DNA from: Minisyncoccota bacterium
GTDB taxonomy: Bacteria > Patescibacteriota > Minisyncoccia > Moranbacterales > GCA-2747515
DNA: 34,125 nt
Direction of reading: 5' to 3'
Assembly: GCA_020629675.1 (NCBI GenBank)
Contig: JAHDCW010000008.1
Span: 1-34,125 of the forward strand
Each line of letters opens with the position of its first letter. Positions within the stretch are counted from its first letter, which is position 1. Positions 1 through 6,643 of the stretch are shown one piece after another. Under the pieces are notes generated by a model. The model did not search any database. It was not told the DNA's origin and saw nothing but the letters and a program-made list of their open reading frames with translations. A program made the translations under genes and the position numbers.

Positions 1-399
1 GAAGTACTTTCACGTGGCTATGTAATTAAATATGGAAACCCGGAAGCAGACGAGGTAACATATGGCAACACATCAGTGTTTTGTGAATATCACGAATTCA
101 CTGATACGCTACATGTAAGATTTGGTAATATGGGACACGAAGACGGTAAAAACATCTCCTTAACCGAAAATCTCAGGTTGGTAAGCTCAGAACATGATGA
201 TGGTATTTTTGGACTGGAACTGCATAACATCAAAAAACAAAGGTTGGCACCCCCAAATAATGGTGAGCGTTGTGATGCGTATCTCAAAAGGATTGAAGGA
301 GACACGTTTAGCGCGTTAAACATCCCTCCTATTATATGGGAAGCACTCCAAGGCATGGAGATTCTTTTTATTCCCTCTTTTAAGAAAGTCCTGCCGTAA
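1..399 (+). CDS. Partial DUF2283-like protein, 5' end cut by window edge
   Basis: The reading frame is open from the first base of the window to a TAA at 397-399, giving 132 visible residues, so the true start lies outside. An internal GTG at 76 lacks a convincing ribosome site and is unlikely to be the start. The visible part contains a stretch resembling the DUF2283 pattern, in which an 'EY...TDTLHVRF' strand is followed about 25 residues later by 'GIFGLELHN' (compare aDalYi...G.ivGiEil). DUF2283 proteins are small, of unknown function, and are often found in mobile or defence contexts. No catalytic motif is seen. The gene is followed directly by a strong terminator. The family match is by eye only. 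Confidence 0.6.
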   Translation, partial: EVLSRGYVIKYGNPEADEVTYGNTSVFCEYHEFTDTLHVRFGNMGHEDGKNISLTENLRLVSSEHDDGIFGLELHNIKKQRLAPPNNGERCDAYLKRIEGDTFSALNIPPIIWEALQGMEILFIPSFKKVLP

Positions 400-422
400 C
401 CATCAACCACATCAATACACGG

Positions 423-451
423 CAGCCATGCACCATGGCTGTCATTTTTTT
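423..451 (+). terminator. Rho-independent terminator of the DUF2283-like gene
   Basis: An 8-bp perfect stem (CAGCCATG / CATGGCTG) with a CAC loop is followed by a run of T at 445-451, 24 nt after the stop codon. Confidence 0.85.
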
Positions 452-525
452 AACAACACATAAAGACTTTGTAAAATCACTACTAAGTGCGGAACATCTT
501 CTTACTGCACCTCTTTGATTCTCTA

Positions 526-554
526 TTGACAATTCGTACTAGCTTTTCTATATT
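526..554 (+). promoter_or_regulatory. Sigma-70-type promoter of the 168-aa orphan gene
   Basis: TTGACA at 526-531 and TATATT at 549-554 are separated by exactly 17 nt. Transcription would begin near 561, giving a leader of about 86 nt to the ATG at 647, or about 23 nt to the GTG at 584. Confidence 0.75.
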
Positions 555-646
555 AAGCTATCGCTCTTTGATAACTTTCTCCTGTGGCCTACACTTTAAC
601 TGATCACTTATCTTACATCAGAAAGGTGTACTCACAGGAGAAAAAA

Positions 647-1153
647 ATGAAAGATGATTTAGATTACCTCAAGCAAGAAATCGATGATCGCGTTGCTTTT
701 TTTAGGGATAACTGTACCAATAAAGTCTCATCAGATATGCCACTACACGAAAAAATTGAAGCCCTAGGATACAAATCACTAAACAATGCAGACCCGGAAA
801 AATACAGCTTTCAAGATCCAATCGACAGCAGTGATGCTCAAAAACTTGACGATGCAGTTCGCTTTTTTGAATCTGTCCGAGATACGGCCATCCCTCTCGA
901 TATCTTAACTCAAGTTATCACAAAACTTGCCCTCGATGGTCCCTGGGCAGCATTGACACTATTTAGTACGCAAGTTGATAAACTAACGCAGGATCGGCAT
1001 GGTGAGACACTCACTGATGCTGATAAAACTAGCATCACAGGATTATTTATCACTGACCTAGAAGGTAAACCTCTTTTCACGCATCCCTTAAGTGAAAATC
1101 CATACACAATTGCAGTACCTCACATCCTCAAAGCTATCTCAAAAAATAACTGA
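647..1153 (+). CDS. Orphan 168-aa hypothetical protein
   Basis: I do not recognise the family. The ATG at 647 is chosen because AGGAG at 636-640 sits 6 nt upstream. A GTG at 584 would add 21 residues but has no ribosome-binding site. The product is hydrophilic and probably mostly helical, begins with a charged heptad-like stretch (KMKDDLDYLKQEIDDRVAFF), and has no signal peptide, membrane segment or Cys-pair motif. The C-terminal half ends in a region reading 'GLFITDLEGKPLFTHPL'. It is a single-gene transcription unit, with its own consensus promoter upstream and a terminator right after the stop. This layout, with no functional neighbour, fits an accessory gene. Confidence 0.7.
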   Translation: MKDDLDYLKQEIDDRVAFFRDNCTNKVSSDMPLHEKIEALGYKSLNNADPEKYSFQDPIDSSDAQKLDDAVRFFESVRDTAIPLDILTQVITKLALDGPWAALTLFSTQVDKLTQDRHGETLTDADKTSITGLFITDLEGKPLFTHPLSENPYTIAVPHILKAISKNN

Positions 1154-1160
1154 TAATATA

Positions 1161-1192
1161 AACCCACACGCATCCGCGTGCTGGGTTTTTTT
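1161..1192 (+). terminator. Rho-independent terminator of the 168-aa gene
   Basis: The stem is ACCCA-CACGC / GCGTG-C-TGGGT with an ATCC loop, followed by a T run to about 1192. It lies 8 nt after the TGA stop. Confidence 0.88.
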
Positions 1193-1335
1193 CTACCAAA
1201 ACACATTCCTCTAAATAGAACTAACTCTTGATATATTTTAATTTCACACCAACAAGACAGATGCTACCACATTGACAATTCACCAAAAATCTGAAAAAGT
1301 GACTTGTATGTCCATTAAAAATAAAGGAAAGGAAA

Positions 1336-1962
1336 ATGATTGTAAGAAATTATTCTGATTTTCACATACATATACACCTTATAAAAAAAGGGACTGGAAT
1401 TGTTGTTCACACCTCATCTCTTCAAACTGGAGAAGAAGATGGCTATGTCTTTGAGAAAATCGCCCAACCTCCTGAGTTAGAACAAAATTATCGCTATGGC
1501 TTTTTTGTAAATGCGCGGAGATGTAACATCATAAACGATATCTTTACTAAGCCAACAAAAGGTATAAGCGCAAGTGATCGTACCGCACTCATAGAAATAG
1601 ACGACTCATACTCATTGATCGTCTCAAAAGATTTACTAGTGATAAATCCTAATGTAAAGGTTGAAAATAAATGTGGTTTTGACTTTTACGCATTCCTTTT
1701 GGCTGATAATTCTGAGAAACCCCACCGACAAGAGAGAGTGGATAGTGGCACAACAAGCAATCACTTATATCTACACACTAAAGATAACACTGCGACTCAC
1801 ATCTCACCTCAAAAAAAGTTTTCAGATCTCCATCACCCCCATTCTACAAAGCTCACCATACACAGCAGAGATTTTGAACCAGTTCCAGATATAGATGAGA
1901 CGTGTCTTAGGTGCATAAAAAAAGTTGATACAAATATTACCTTTTACGCGTTCCAAGTATAA
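1336..1962 (+). CDS. Orphan 208-aa hypothetical protein
   Basis: I do not recognise the family. The ATG at 1336 is preceded by a purine-rich GGAAAGG ribosome site. The product is soluble-looking and rich in beta-prone segments. Two related stretches, near residues 4-20 and 110-130, both place aromatic and histidine residues before a loop ('SDFHIHIHLIKKG' and 'CGFDFYAFLL'), which may point to a duplicated beta-sandwich; this is a weak impression. Several His and Cys are scattered without a clear metal motif. TTGACA occurs at 1272-1277 but no convincing -10 follows it. The gene is monocistronic and ends at a terminator shared with the convergent sigma-factor gene. Confidence 0.65.
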   Translation: MIVRNYSDFHIHIHLIKKGTGIVVHTSSLQTGEEDGYVFEKIAQPPELEQNYRYGFFVNARRCNIINDIFTKPTKGISASDRTALIEIDDSYSLIVSKDLLVINPNVKVENKCGFDFYAFLLADNSEKPHRQERVDSGTTSNHLYLHTKDNTATHISPQKKFSDLHHPHSTKLTIHSRDFEPVPDIDETCLRCIKKVDTNITFYAFQV

Positions 1963-1965
1963 TAA

Positions 1966-1996
1966 AAGCCTTCTCGCCGCAGCGGGAAGGCTTTTT
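1966..1996. terminator. Bidirectional terminator between convergent genes
   Basis: AAGCCTTC and GAAGGCTT form an 8-bp stem, extended by CGC/GCG, with a T run to 1996 on the + strand and an A/T tail on the - strand. It lies in the 35-nt gap between the orphan gene (+) and the sigma factor (-). Confidence 0.8.
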
Positions 1997-1997
1997 A

Positions 1998-2588
1998 TCA
2001 TTCATCCTCAAGCATCATCGTCAACATTTTTTTCTTGGCACGGCGCACGAGCGTTCCCACGGTATTTACCGGCTTATCAAGCACTTCACTAATTTCTTGA
2101 TATGACAAATCATCGATATAACGCAAGTAGATCACTTCAGCATACTGATCAGGGAGAGCGCGAATTGCCTCGCGCACCTGAAGTCGCAATTCCTCCTGCA
2201 GCCAATTTTCAAGTGCTGATTTTTCAAAATCCTCAAATAGAGCTGAATCTTGTTGCTCATGATCCAAAAAAATCTCCCCTTTCTTTTGGGATCGCTCCAG
2301 GTGCGTGAGCGCCGTATTTCGTACTATACGGTACATCCATGGACTGAACGATCGTTCACTATCAAAAGTGTGCAGCGATTTGTGAGCTCGTATAAAAGAC
2401 TCTTGCACTATGTCATTTATCTCATCCTCTGCAGTTGTAAATTTCCGCACGTAGCGCGAGAGTTTTTCATGATAGCGCGCTACAAGGCTTTGATACGCCT
2501 CAGTATCACCACGACGTATAGCAAGCACAAGTTCCTCATCAGGAATATCTATTACCGCCTCACCTTCTTTTATTTCTTTGGTTTCCAT
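1998..2588 (-). CDS. RNA polymerase sigma factor, ECF (sigma-70 family) type
   Basis: This is a group IV sigma factor of 196 aa that would direct RNA polymerase to a specific promoter set. Region 2 is recognisable by 'AYQSLVARYHEKL...EINDIVQESFIRAHKSL...FSPWMYRIVRNTAL', the standard core-binding and -10-recognition helices. Region 4 is seen as 'AIRALPDQYAEVIYLRYIDDLSYQEISEVLDKPVNTVGTLVRRAKKKM', a helix-turn-helix for the -35. No anti-sigma factor is adjacent. The ATG at 2588 is preferred over a TTG at 2606 because an extended -10 lies exactly 6 nt upstream of the ATG, implying a leaderless mRNA. The gene is divergent from tsaD, with only 37 bp between start codons. The target regulon cannot be told from this window. 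Confidence 0.93.
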   Translation of the reverse strand: METKEIKEGEAVIDIPDEELVLAIRRGDTEAYQSLVARYHEKLSRYVRKFTTAEDEINDIVQESFIRAHKSLHTFDSERSFSPWMYRIVRNTALTHLERSQKKGEIFLDHEQQDSALFEDFEKSALENWLQEELRLQVREAIRALPDQYAEVIYLRYIDDLSYQEISEVLDKPVNTVGTLVRRAKKKMLTMMLEDE

Positions 2589-2594
2589 GCTTAA

Positions 2595-2603
2595 ATAGTA
2601 GCA
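2595..2603 (-). promoter_or_regulatory. Extended -10 promoter of the sigma-factor gene
   Basis: On the - strand TGC is followed by TACTAT (2600-2595) and then 6 nt to the ATG at 2588. No good -35 is visible. The position predicts transcription starting at or next to the start codon. Confidence 0.55.
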
Positions 2604-2625
2604 CAAAATATCTTTTCATAAATGT

Positions 2626-3699
2626 ATGAACATCCTCGCCATCGAAACATCCTGCGATGAAACCTCTGCTGCAGTTGTCGCACATGAAGACAGTACGATC
2701 ATCGTTAAAAGTAACACTGTCATCTCTCAGATCGATCTCCATAAAAAATTTGGCGGTGTCGTACCTAACCTCGCAGGTGGTGCGCATGGTGAGTGCATCC
2801 ATGATGTAGTGGAGCGCGCCATAAGCGATGCGAAAATAGATATAGCACATATCGATGCTCTTGCGGTGACGCATGGCCCTGGTCTCATGCCAGCGCTCAC
2901 CATAGGGGTGAGCACCGCCAAAGCACTTGCTTATAGCTGGGCTAAACCGCTTTATGGCATCCATCATATCGAAGGTCATACTTATAGCAACTGGATCGAC
3001 TCCACGTCTAAATCCGCACCTCAATTTCCTGCGATCACACTTATCGTCAGCGGCGGCCACACTCAGATCGTCCTCATGAAAAATCATTTTGACTATACCA
3101 TCCTCGGTCAAACCAAAGACGATGCTGTCGGTGAAGCTTTTGATAAAGCCGCACGCATCCTAGGATTGCCCTATCCAGGTGGACCGGAAATTCAAAATTG
3201 CGCCCAAAAAGTAGATGTTACGCCAGACAAGCAAAAGCTTACTTTCACTCCTCCGATGCTCGACAGCGGCGATTTTGATTTTTCCTTCTCTGGACTCAAA
3301 ACCGCTGTTTTATACCACGTCCAAAACCACACCGATAACCGCACCAAAGATGCACATGAACAGTTAACCGCTCCAGAAAAAGCAGAGATCGCCTATGCTT
3401 TCCAAGATGCAGCTGTCCGTGTTCTCACAAAAAAAACACTCCGCGCCGCCAAAGAATACGGCGCACGCTCAATACTGCTCGCAGGTGGCGTAAGTGCCAA
3501 CACCCATCTCAGAGCAACTCTCACAGAGACAATCTCAGATCAAATACCAAACATCTCCCTACATATACCTAAAATGCGCTATTGCCTCGACAATGCAGCC
3601 ATGATTGGCGCAGCTGCTCTGATGCGCGCAGCGCACGCACCAGAAACACTGTCAGATGAAACGCTCAAACTCGGCGCAACACCACGCATACCTCTTTAA
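2626..3699 (+). CDS. tsaD: tRNA N6-adenosine threonylcarbamoyltransferase TsaD
   Basis: TsaD transfers threonylcarbamoyl from TC-AMP to A37 of ANN-decoding tRNAs, with TsaB and TsaE as partners, in the cytoplasm. The 357-aa length is normal. The N-terminus has the ASKHA signature 'AIETSCDETSAAVV'. The metal-binding HxxxH is 'HIEGH' (H114, H118). 'SGGHTQ' near 141, 'GQTKDDAVGEAFDKAARILG' at 161-180, 'FSGLKTAV' and 'AGGVSANTHLR' follow in the expected order, and 'CLDNAAMIGAAAL' supplies the C-terminal Asp. The ATG at 2626 has no Shine-Dalgarno sequence. The neighbours (sigma factor, glycosidase) are unrelated. The gene meets the convergent glycosidase gene with only 3 nt between stops and no terminator. 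Confidence 0.97.
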   Translation: MNILAIETSCDETSAAVVAHEDSTIIVKSNTVISQIDLHKKFGGVVPNLAGGAHGECIHDVVERAISDAKIDIAHIDALAVTHGPGLMPALTIGVSTAKALAYSWAKPLYGIHHIEGHTYSNWIDSTSKSAPQFPAITLIVSGGHTQIVLMKNHFDYTILGQTKDDAVGEAFDKAARILGLPYPGGPEIQNCAQKVDVTPDKQKLTFTPPMLDSGDFDFSFSGLKTAVLYHVQNHTDNRTKDAHEQLTAPEKAEIAYAFQDAAVRVLTKKTLRAAKEYGARSILLAGGVSANTHLRATLTETISDQIPNISLHIPKMRYCLDNAAMIGAAALMRAAHAPETLSDETLKLGATPRIPL

Positions 3700-3702
3700 A
3701 AC

Positions 3703-4851
3703 CTAACCTTTACGCACATTATAGCCGCTGTCAGAAAGCACGGTAAGGACTACACCAGCACTCCACGCAAATGGAATCGCACTGCGCCAGAGCCGTTTTT
3801 TATAGAGCTTTGTTGTCACAACATCATACGTCTCCCCTACAGCACCATCGCGCGCAACCGCTACTTGCATAGCATCAAGCATCATCGTAGCTTGAGACTT
3901 CTCACTACACAATATAAAAGCATGTGCTACCAGGGCATTAACCCATAACCAGCTAGCACGGGTATGATAATCACCTATCCCAAAAAGTCGGGCAATTAGG
4001 TTGATCTTATACCAAGTATAACCCTGTGGAACCGCGCTCACGAAACCCTTGTCTGATACTTCTTTTTGCAGGAATTCCAGAATAGTACTGCCCTGCACTT
4101 CATCAGCCACGCCCCATACCACGGCCATAGTATTACCAGCCACATCAAATGGTTTTGACGGTCCAGCCGCTTGATCCTTAAAGTGCGTTCCACACCAAAA
4201 ATGATCTTTTATGGACTGTTTTAGTCGACGTGCTTTATGTGCATAGACATCCATATCACTATCATGACCGATGCGTTTAGCGATCTGCGCCAGAGAAATG
4301 AGCGCCTTGTACGCTAAAACATTTGTCGAGAGTACCGCCCCCGACTTAAAAACTGTATCCATCCAATTAGCAAGACCTGACTCCCTGATGAGTCCCTCCT
4401 CCTGAAATCCGAGATAATATGTCATGAGCCGCCGCACATCGATATACAACCTCTCCGCTAGCACATCATCATCAGTACGCGTGACATACTCTGCAAGCGC
4501 ATACACAAACAAAAACCCTGAATCCATCGTCCGCCCATATGGAACCGGTCCCGTATAGAGAGGCTTGGGGATCGCACGTTTTTTCTTAAGGCCAAAAAGA
4601 TATTTTATAATCGTATACTCACGCATAACTTTGCGCGGCACTCGCCCATACGCATCGATATATGACGCAAAATAAAGTAGCGTAGAACGCGCCTGACTCA
4701 CATCACCAGCTACGACCATACCCGGCACAGACCACATAGCATCACGCAACCAAAAGTCACTAAAATGATCTTCGCTTGCTACAACTGCCTGATCTCGGTA
4801 ACATGATCGCAAACTCGTTCGCGCCAGGTCTGCCAATTTCTCATATGCCAT
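3703..4851 (-). CDS. Six-hairpin (alpha/alpha) glycosidase, amylo-1,6-glucosidase/GH15-like
   Basis: This 382-aa protein has the look of an (alpha/alpha)6-barrel glycoside hydrolase. Conserved-looking blocks are 'FSDFWLRDAMWSVPGMVVAGD' near residues 30-50, 'YGRTMDSGFLFVYALAEYV' near 105-120, 'ANWMDTVFKSGAVLSTNVLAYKAL' near 162-185, and 'GETYDV...SAIPFAWSAGVVL' near the end. These match the pattern of glycogen-debranching C-terminal and related domains, where acidic residues in the LRDA and GET blocks are candidate catalysts. There is no signal peptide, so it is probably cytosolic and acts on storage or other oligosaccharides. It follows the DedA gene by 17 nt in the same direction. Substrate and exact GH family cannot be assigned by eye. 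Confidence 0.8.
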   Translation of the reverse strand: MAYEKLADLARTSLRSCYRDQAVVASEDHFSDFWLRDAMWSVPGMVVAGDVSQARSTLLYFASYIDAYGRVPRKVMREYTIIKYLFGLKKKRAIPKPLYTGPVPYGRTMDSGFLFVYALAEYVTRTDDDVLAERLYIDVRRLMTYYLGFQEEGLIRESGLANWMDTVFKSGAVLSTNVLAYKALISLAQIAKRIGHDSDMDVYAHKARRLKQSIKDHFWCGTHFKDQAAGPSKPFDVAGNTMAVVWGVADEVQGSTILEFLQKEVSDKGFVSAVPQGYTWYKINLIARLFGIGDYHTRASWLWVNALVAHAFILCSEKSQATMMLDAMQVAVARDGAVGETYDVVTTKLYKKRLWRSAIPFAWSAGVVLTVLSDSGYNVRKG

Positions 4852-4868
4852 ATAACATGTAGTAAATC

Positions 4869-5453
4869 CTACAACTTAGTCAGCACAGCAGCACGCCTTT
4901 TTTTGTGCGCCGAGATTACAACAAAAGAAACAATCACACCCACCAAAACAATCCCGCCTGCATACTCGATGTAGCGTGCTAACATTACATAAAAAGATCC
5001 GAAGAAGTAACCCATAGCGGTCAAAAAGCCGCTCCAAATAATACCACCCAAAAAGGAAAACAAGAGAAAAGTACGCAGCGGCATGCGAGAGACACCAGCA
5101 AAAACAAACGCCACCAAACAAAGACCCGTTGTCGATTTAGCTAAAAATATAGCCTTAGAGCCATGCTTTTTAAAAAATCCCTCAATCATCCCCTGTCTCT
5201 CTAATCCAAGTCCAATTTTGTCACCGTATCGCACGAGAAGCGGTCGGCCACCAAAATAGCCGATACTATAAAAAAGTAGATCCCCAACGATATCGCCCAC
5301 AAGAGAAACCATAAAAACTGCTGACAGTGAAAAATACCCCAGCGACGCCAAAAAAGCCGAACCAATTGTTGCAATCGGTCCTTCGACGATCATCAATGCA
5401 AACATGATCAGATAGCCATGCTCAAGCACAATTTGTAAGAGATTTTCATTCAT
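4869..5453 (-). CDS. DedA-family (VTT domain) membrane protein
   Basis: This is an integral membrane protein of 194 aa. DedA/VTT proteins include flippases for undecaprenyl phosphate and phosphatidylethanolamine. Features seen are 'YLIMFALMIVEGPIATIGSAFLASLGYFS' (the re-entrant segment with the early Glu), 'VGDIVGDLLFYSIGYFGGRPLL' (the typical G..xGD...Y.iG...G), and the later 'AFVFAGVSRMPLRTFLLFSFLGGIIWSGFLTAMGYFFG' (aG.srmp...F...n..G...W). The usual Arg-containing 'RFiPgvR' block is replaced by 'KSTTGLCLVAF', an unusual point. The C-terminus is a basic tail. The gene heads a two-gene unit with the glycosidase. A TATAAT lies 8 nt upstream of the ATG. Confidence 0.9.
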   Translation of the reverse strand: MNENLLQIVLEHGYLIMFALMIVEGPIATIGSAFLASLGYFSLSAVFMVSLVGDIVGDLLFYSIGYFGGRPLLVRYGDKIGLGLERQGMIEGFFKKHGSKAIFLAKSTTGLCLVAFVFAGVSRMPLRTFLLFSFLGGIIWSGFLTAMGYFFGSFYVMLARYIEYAGGIVLVGVIVSFVVISAHKKRRAAVLTKL

Positions 5454-5461
5454 CTATTTAA

Positions 5462-5489
5462 ATTATACCGACAATAAGAGCTTTCACAA
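5462..5489 (-). promoter_or_regulatory. Promoter of the DedA-glycosidase unit
   Basis: On the - strand TTGTGA (5489-5484), 16 nt, then TATAAT (5467-5462). The ATG at 5453 begins 8 nt after the -10, so the transcript has at most a couple of leader bases. Confidence 0.6.
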
Positions 5490-5515
5490 AATCACTTGCT
5501 CATTTGAAACTTATT

Positions 5516-5524
5516 TGCTAGAAT
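5516..5524 (+). promoter_or_regulatory. Extended -10 promoter of tRNA-His
   Basis: TGC-TAGAAT at 5516-5524 is an extended -10. A weak TTGCTC at 5497-5502 lies 16 nt upstream of the hexamer. The predicted start, near 5531, is about 10 nt before the mature tRNA. Confidence 0.55.
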
Positions 5525-5540
5525 AACCAAATCATGACAT

Positions 5541-5613
5541 GGCGACTATCGTTCAACGGTTAGGACACTGGTTTGTGGTACCAGGAATGAGGGTTCGATT
5601 CCCTCTAGTCGCC
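5541..5613 (+). tRNA. tRNA-His (GTG)
   Basis: The full cloverleaf can be drawn by hand. The acceptor strand GCGACTA (5542-5548) pairs with TAGTCGC (5606-5612). The D-stem is GTTC/GGAC. The anticodon stem CTGGT/ACCAG holds the loop TTGTGGT with anticodon GTG at 5575-5577. The T-stem GAGGG/CCCTC has a TTCGATT loop. The extra G at 5541 is the G-1 that pairs with C73 (5613), the histidine identity element. The 3' CCA is not encoded (CAC follows), so it must be added by CCA-adding enzyme. Confidence 0.95.
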
Positions 5614-5621
5614 CACTTTTG

Positions 5622-5646
5622 AAAACCTCCCTATAGGGCGGTTTTT
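5622..5646 (+). terminator. Terminator of tRNA-His
   Basis: AAACC-t-CCC / GGG-c-GG with a TATA loop, followed by TTTTT, lies 9 nt after the tRNA. Confidence 0.8.
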
Positions 5647-5701
5647 GTGTTGGAAAAATAAATGACTGATAAAAAAATTAAAATAATTACAAAAATAACA
5701 A

Positions 5702-5741
5702 ACGCCCCGACTTCATAACTGAAGAACGGGACGTATTTTTT
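5702..5741. terminator. Terminator between tRNA-His and the 179-aa gene
   Basis: A long imperfect stem starts ACGCCCCG-ac-TTC and closes GAA-gaa-CGGGaCGT around an ATAACT loop. A T run follows at 5735-5741 on the + strand. On the - strand it lies 21 nt after the stop of the 179-aa gene and is followed by a T-rich tail, so it probably serves that gene. Confidence 0.65.
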
Positions 5742-5761
5742 CCTAATTCCTTAAAAGAGAA

Positions 5762-6301
5762 TTAAATAACCTCTAACTTAATACAATTTGCAAACAATTC
5801 AGACACCTTCTTATTACAGTCGTTAGCTAGGCTCTGCGCTCTATCTACTCCAATCAAGCCAACTCCAACAAGAACACAGAGGCACAGAACTGCATCAAGC
5901 GCTTCCGGTAAGCCAGAGAATCCTATTCCAAAAGATTGAAAATCATCTTCTGGCATTGCTTCGACCCAGAAGCCGCCGCCCCACTGTTTTTTTTCTGGGT
6001 TGCGCTCTGCTAAGAAGCTATTTGACTTTCCAAGTTTTCGAGCGCGCATCGGCTTTTCCAGTGAAAATGCTCGGTAGTCTACTGCCATATCATCATCAAT
6101 ACTCTTGATAGCACCAGAAACAAGTGCTTCAGTCTCACATATTGTTGGCTCGTAGAGTGTTATATAACCTCCTATATTATCTCGTCCTTCGAATTCATCC
6201 GGGAAGGTCTCGTAAAGACATTCTAAGATGCATTCAGCTACTGAGAAAAACTCACCAAATTCCACATCATTCACTGAAATATGATCCATGCCTATATTCA
6301 C
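5762..6301 (-). CDS. Orphan 179-aa acidic hypothetical protein
   Basis: I do not recognise the family. The start is taken as GTG at 6301 because AGAGGG lies 7 nt upstream; an ATG four codons in is possible. The product is acidic in its first half (many D/E around residues 10-75) and contains a glycine-rich 'KQWGGGFWVEAMPEDDFQSFGIGFSGL' segment near 105-131. A hydrophobic helix around 134-150 (ALDAVLCLCVLVGVGLIGVD) could be buried or membrane-inserted. It is alone between terminators, with a consensus promoter and a 5' hairpin in its leader. The isolated layout and acidic character recall immunity-type proteins of toxin systems, but no toxin is present, so this is only a thought. Confidence 0.7.
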   Translation of the reverse strand: MNIGMDHISVNDVEFGEFFSVAECILECLYETFPDEFEGRDNIGGYITLYEPTICETEALVSGAIKSIDDDMAVDYRAFSLEKPMRARKLGKSNSFLAERNPEKKQWGGGFWVEAMPEDDFQSFGIGFSGLPEALDAVLCLCVLVGVGLIGVDRAQSLANDCNKKVSELFANCIKLEVI

Positions 6302-6360
6302 TATGCTACCCTCTTATAGATTGTTATGAAGAACTACATTATGCGAAAGCATAACGTAAA

Positions 6361-6389
6361 ATAATAAACTAAATTATAAATTATGTCAA
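6361..6389 (-). promoter_or_regulatory. Consensus promoter of the 179-aa gene
   Basis: On the - strand TTGACA (6389-6384), 17 nt, then TATTAT (6366-6361). Transcription would begin near 6354, right at a perfect hairpin (TTATGC / GCATAA with a 4-nt loop, 6354-6339) that would cap the 5' end of the mRNA. Confidence 0.8.
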
Positions 6390-6456
6390 TATTTATTGTT
6401 AACTGTCTAGCAATAAAGAATCAGAATAATTTAATGTACTAGTCTATATGAGTGAT

Positions 6457-6590
6457 ATTTCATAGTAAATAGTCAAAAGAGGATTACTTAAATGTGAAGG
6501 TGATATAGAGATGTTTCTCTTCACCCCTCCTCTAAGTGGAAATTCAACTTACCACACACCAGCTGCACATATAACCAAGTACTATGAAAT
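6457..6590. repeat. 134-bp AT-rich element bounded by 11-bp inverted repeats
   Basis: This sits inside the only gap over 300 bp (6302-6643), which otherwise holds the promoter, leader hairpin and nothing coding that I trust. The perfect arms ATTTCATAGTA (6457-6467) and TACTATGAAAT (6580-6590) flank nested complementary pairs AGAGGA/TCCTCT (6478-6483, 6528-6533) and GTGAAG/CTTCAC (6494-6499, 6519-6524). It could be a small non-autonomous mobile element or a structured RNA. No target-site duplication is evident. Confidence 0.45.
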
Positions 6591-6643
6591 TTCCTTAACA
6601 GGTGATAAACTTGACAATTTTAAAATCGGAGGCACTTAATAAA

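Noticed and set aside
435-518. A 27-codon ORF starting inside the first terminator hairpin
   Set aside because: Its ATG is within the stem of a clear terminator, it has no ribosome site, and its composition is not protein-like.
1272-1300. TTGACA as a -35 for the 208-aa gene
   Set aside because: No acceptable -10 occurs 16-18 nt downstream, so I did not call a promoter.
5541-5541. Possible missing G-1 in tRNA-His
   Set aside because: Re-aligning the D-stem shows that 5541 is G-1 and 5542-5548 is the acceptor strand, so G-1:C73 is encoded.
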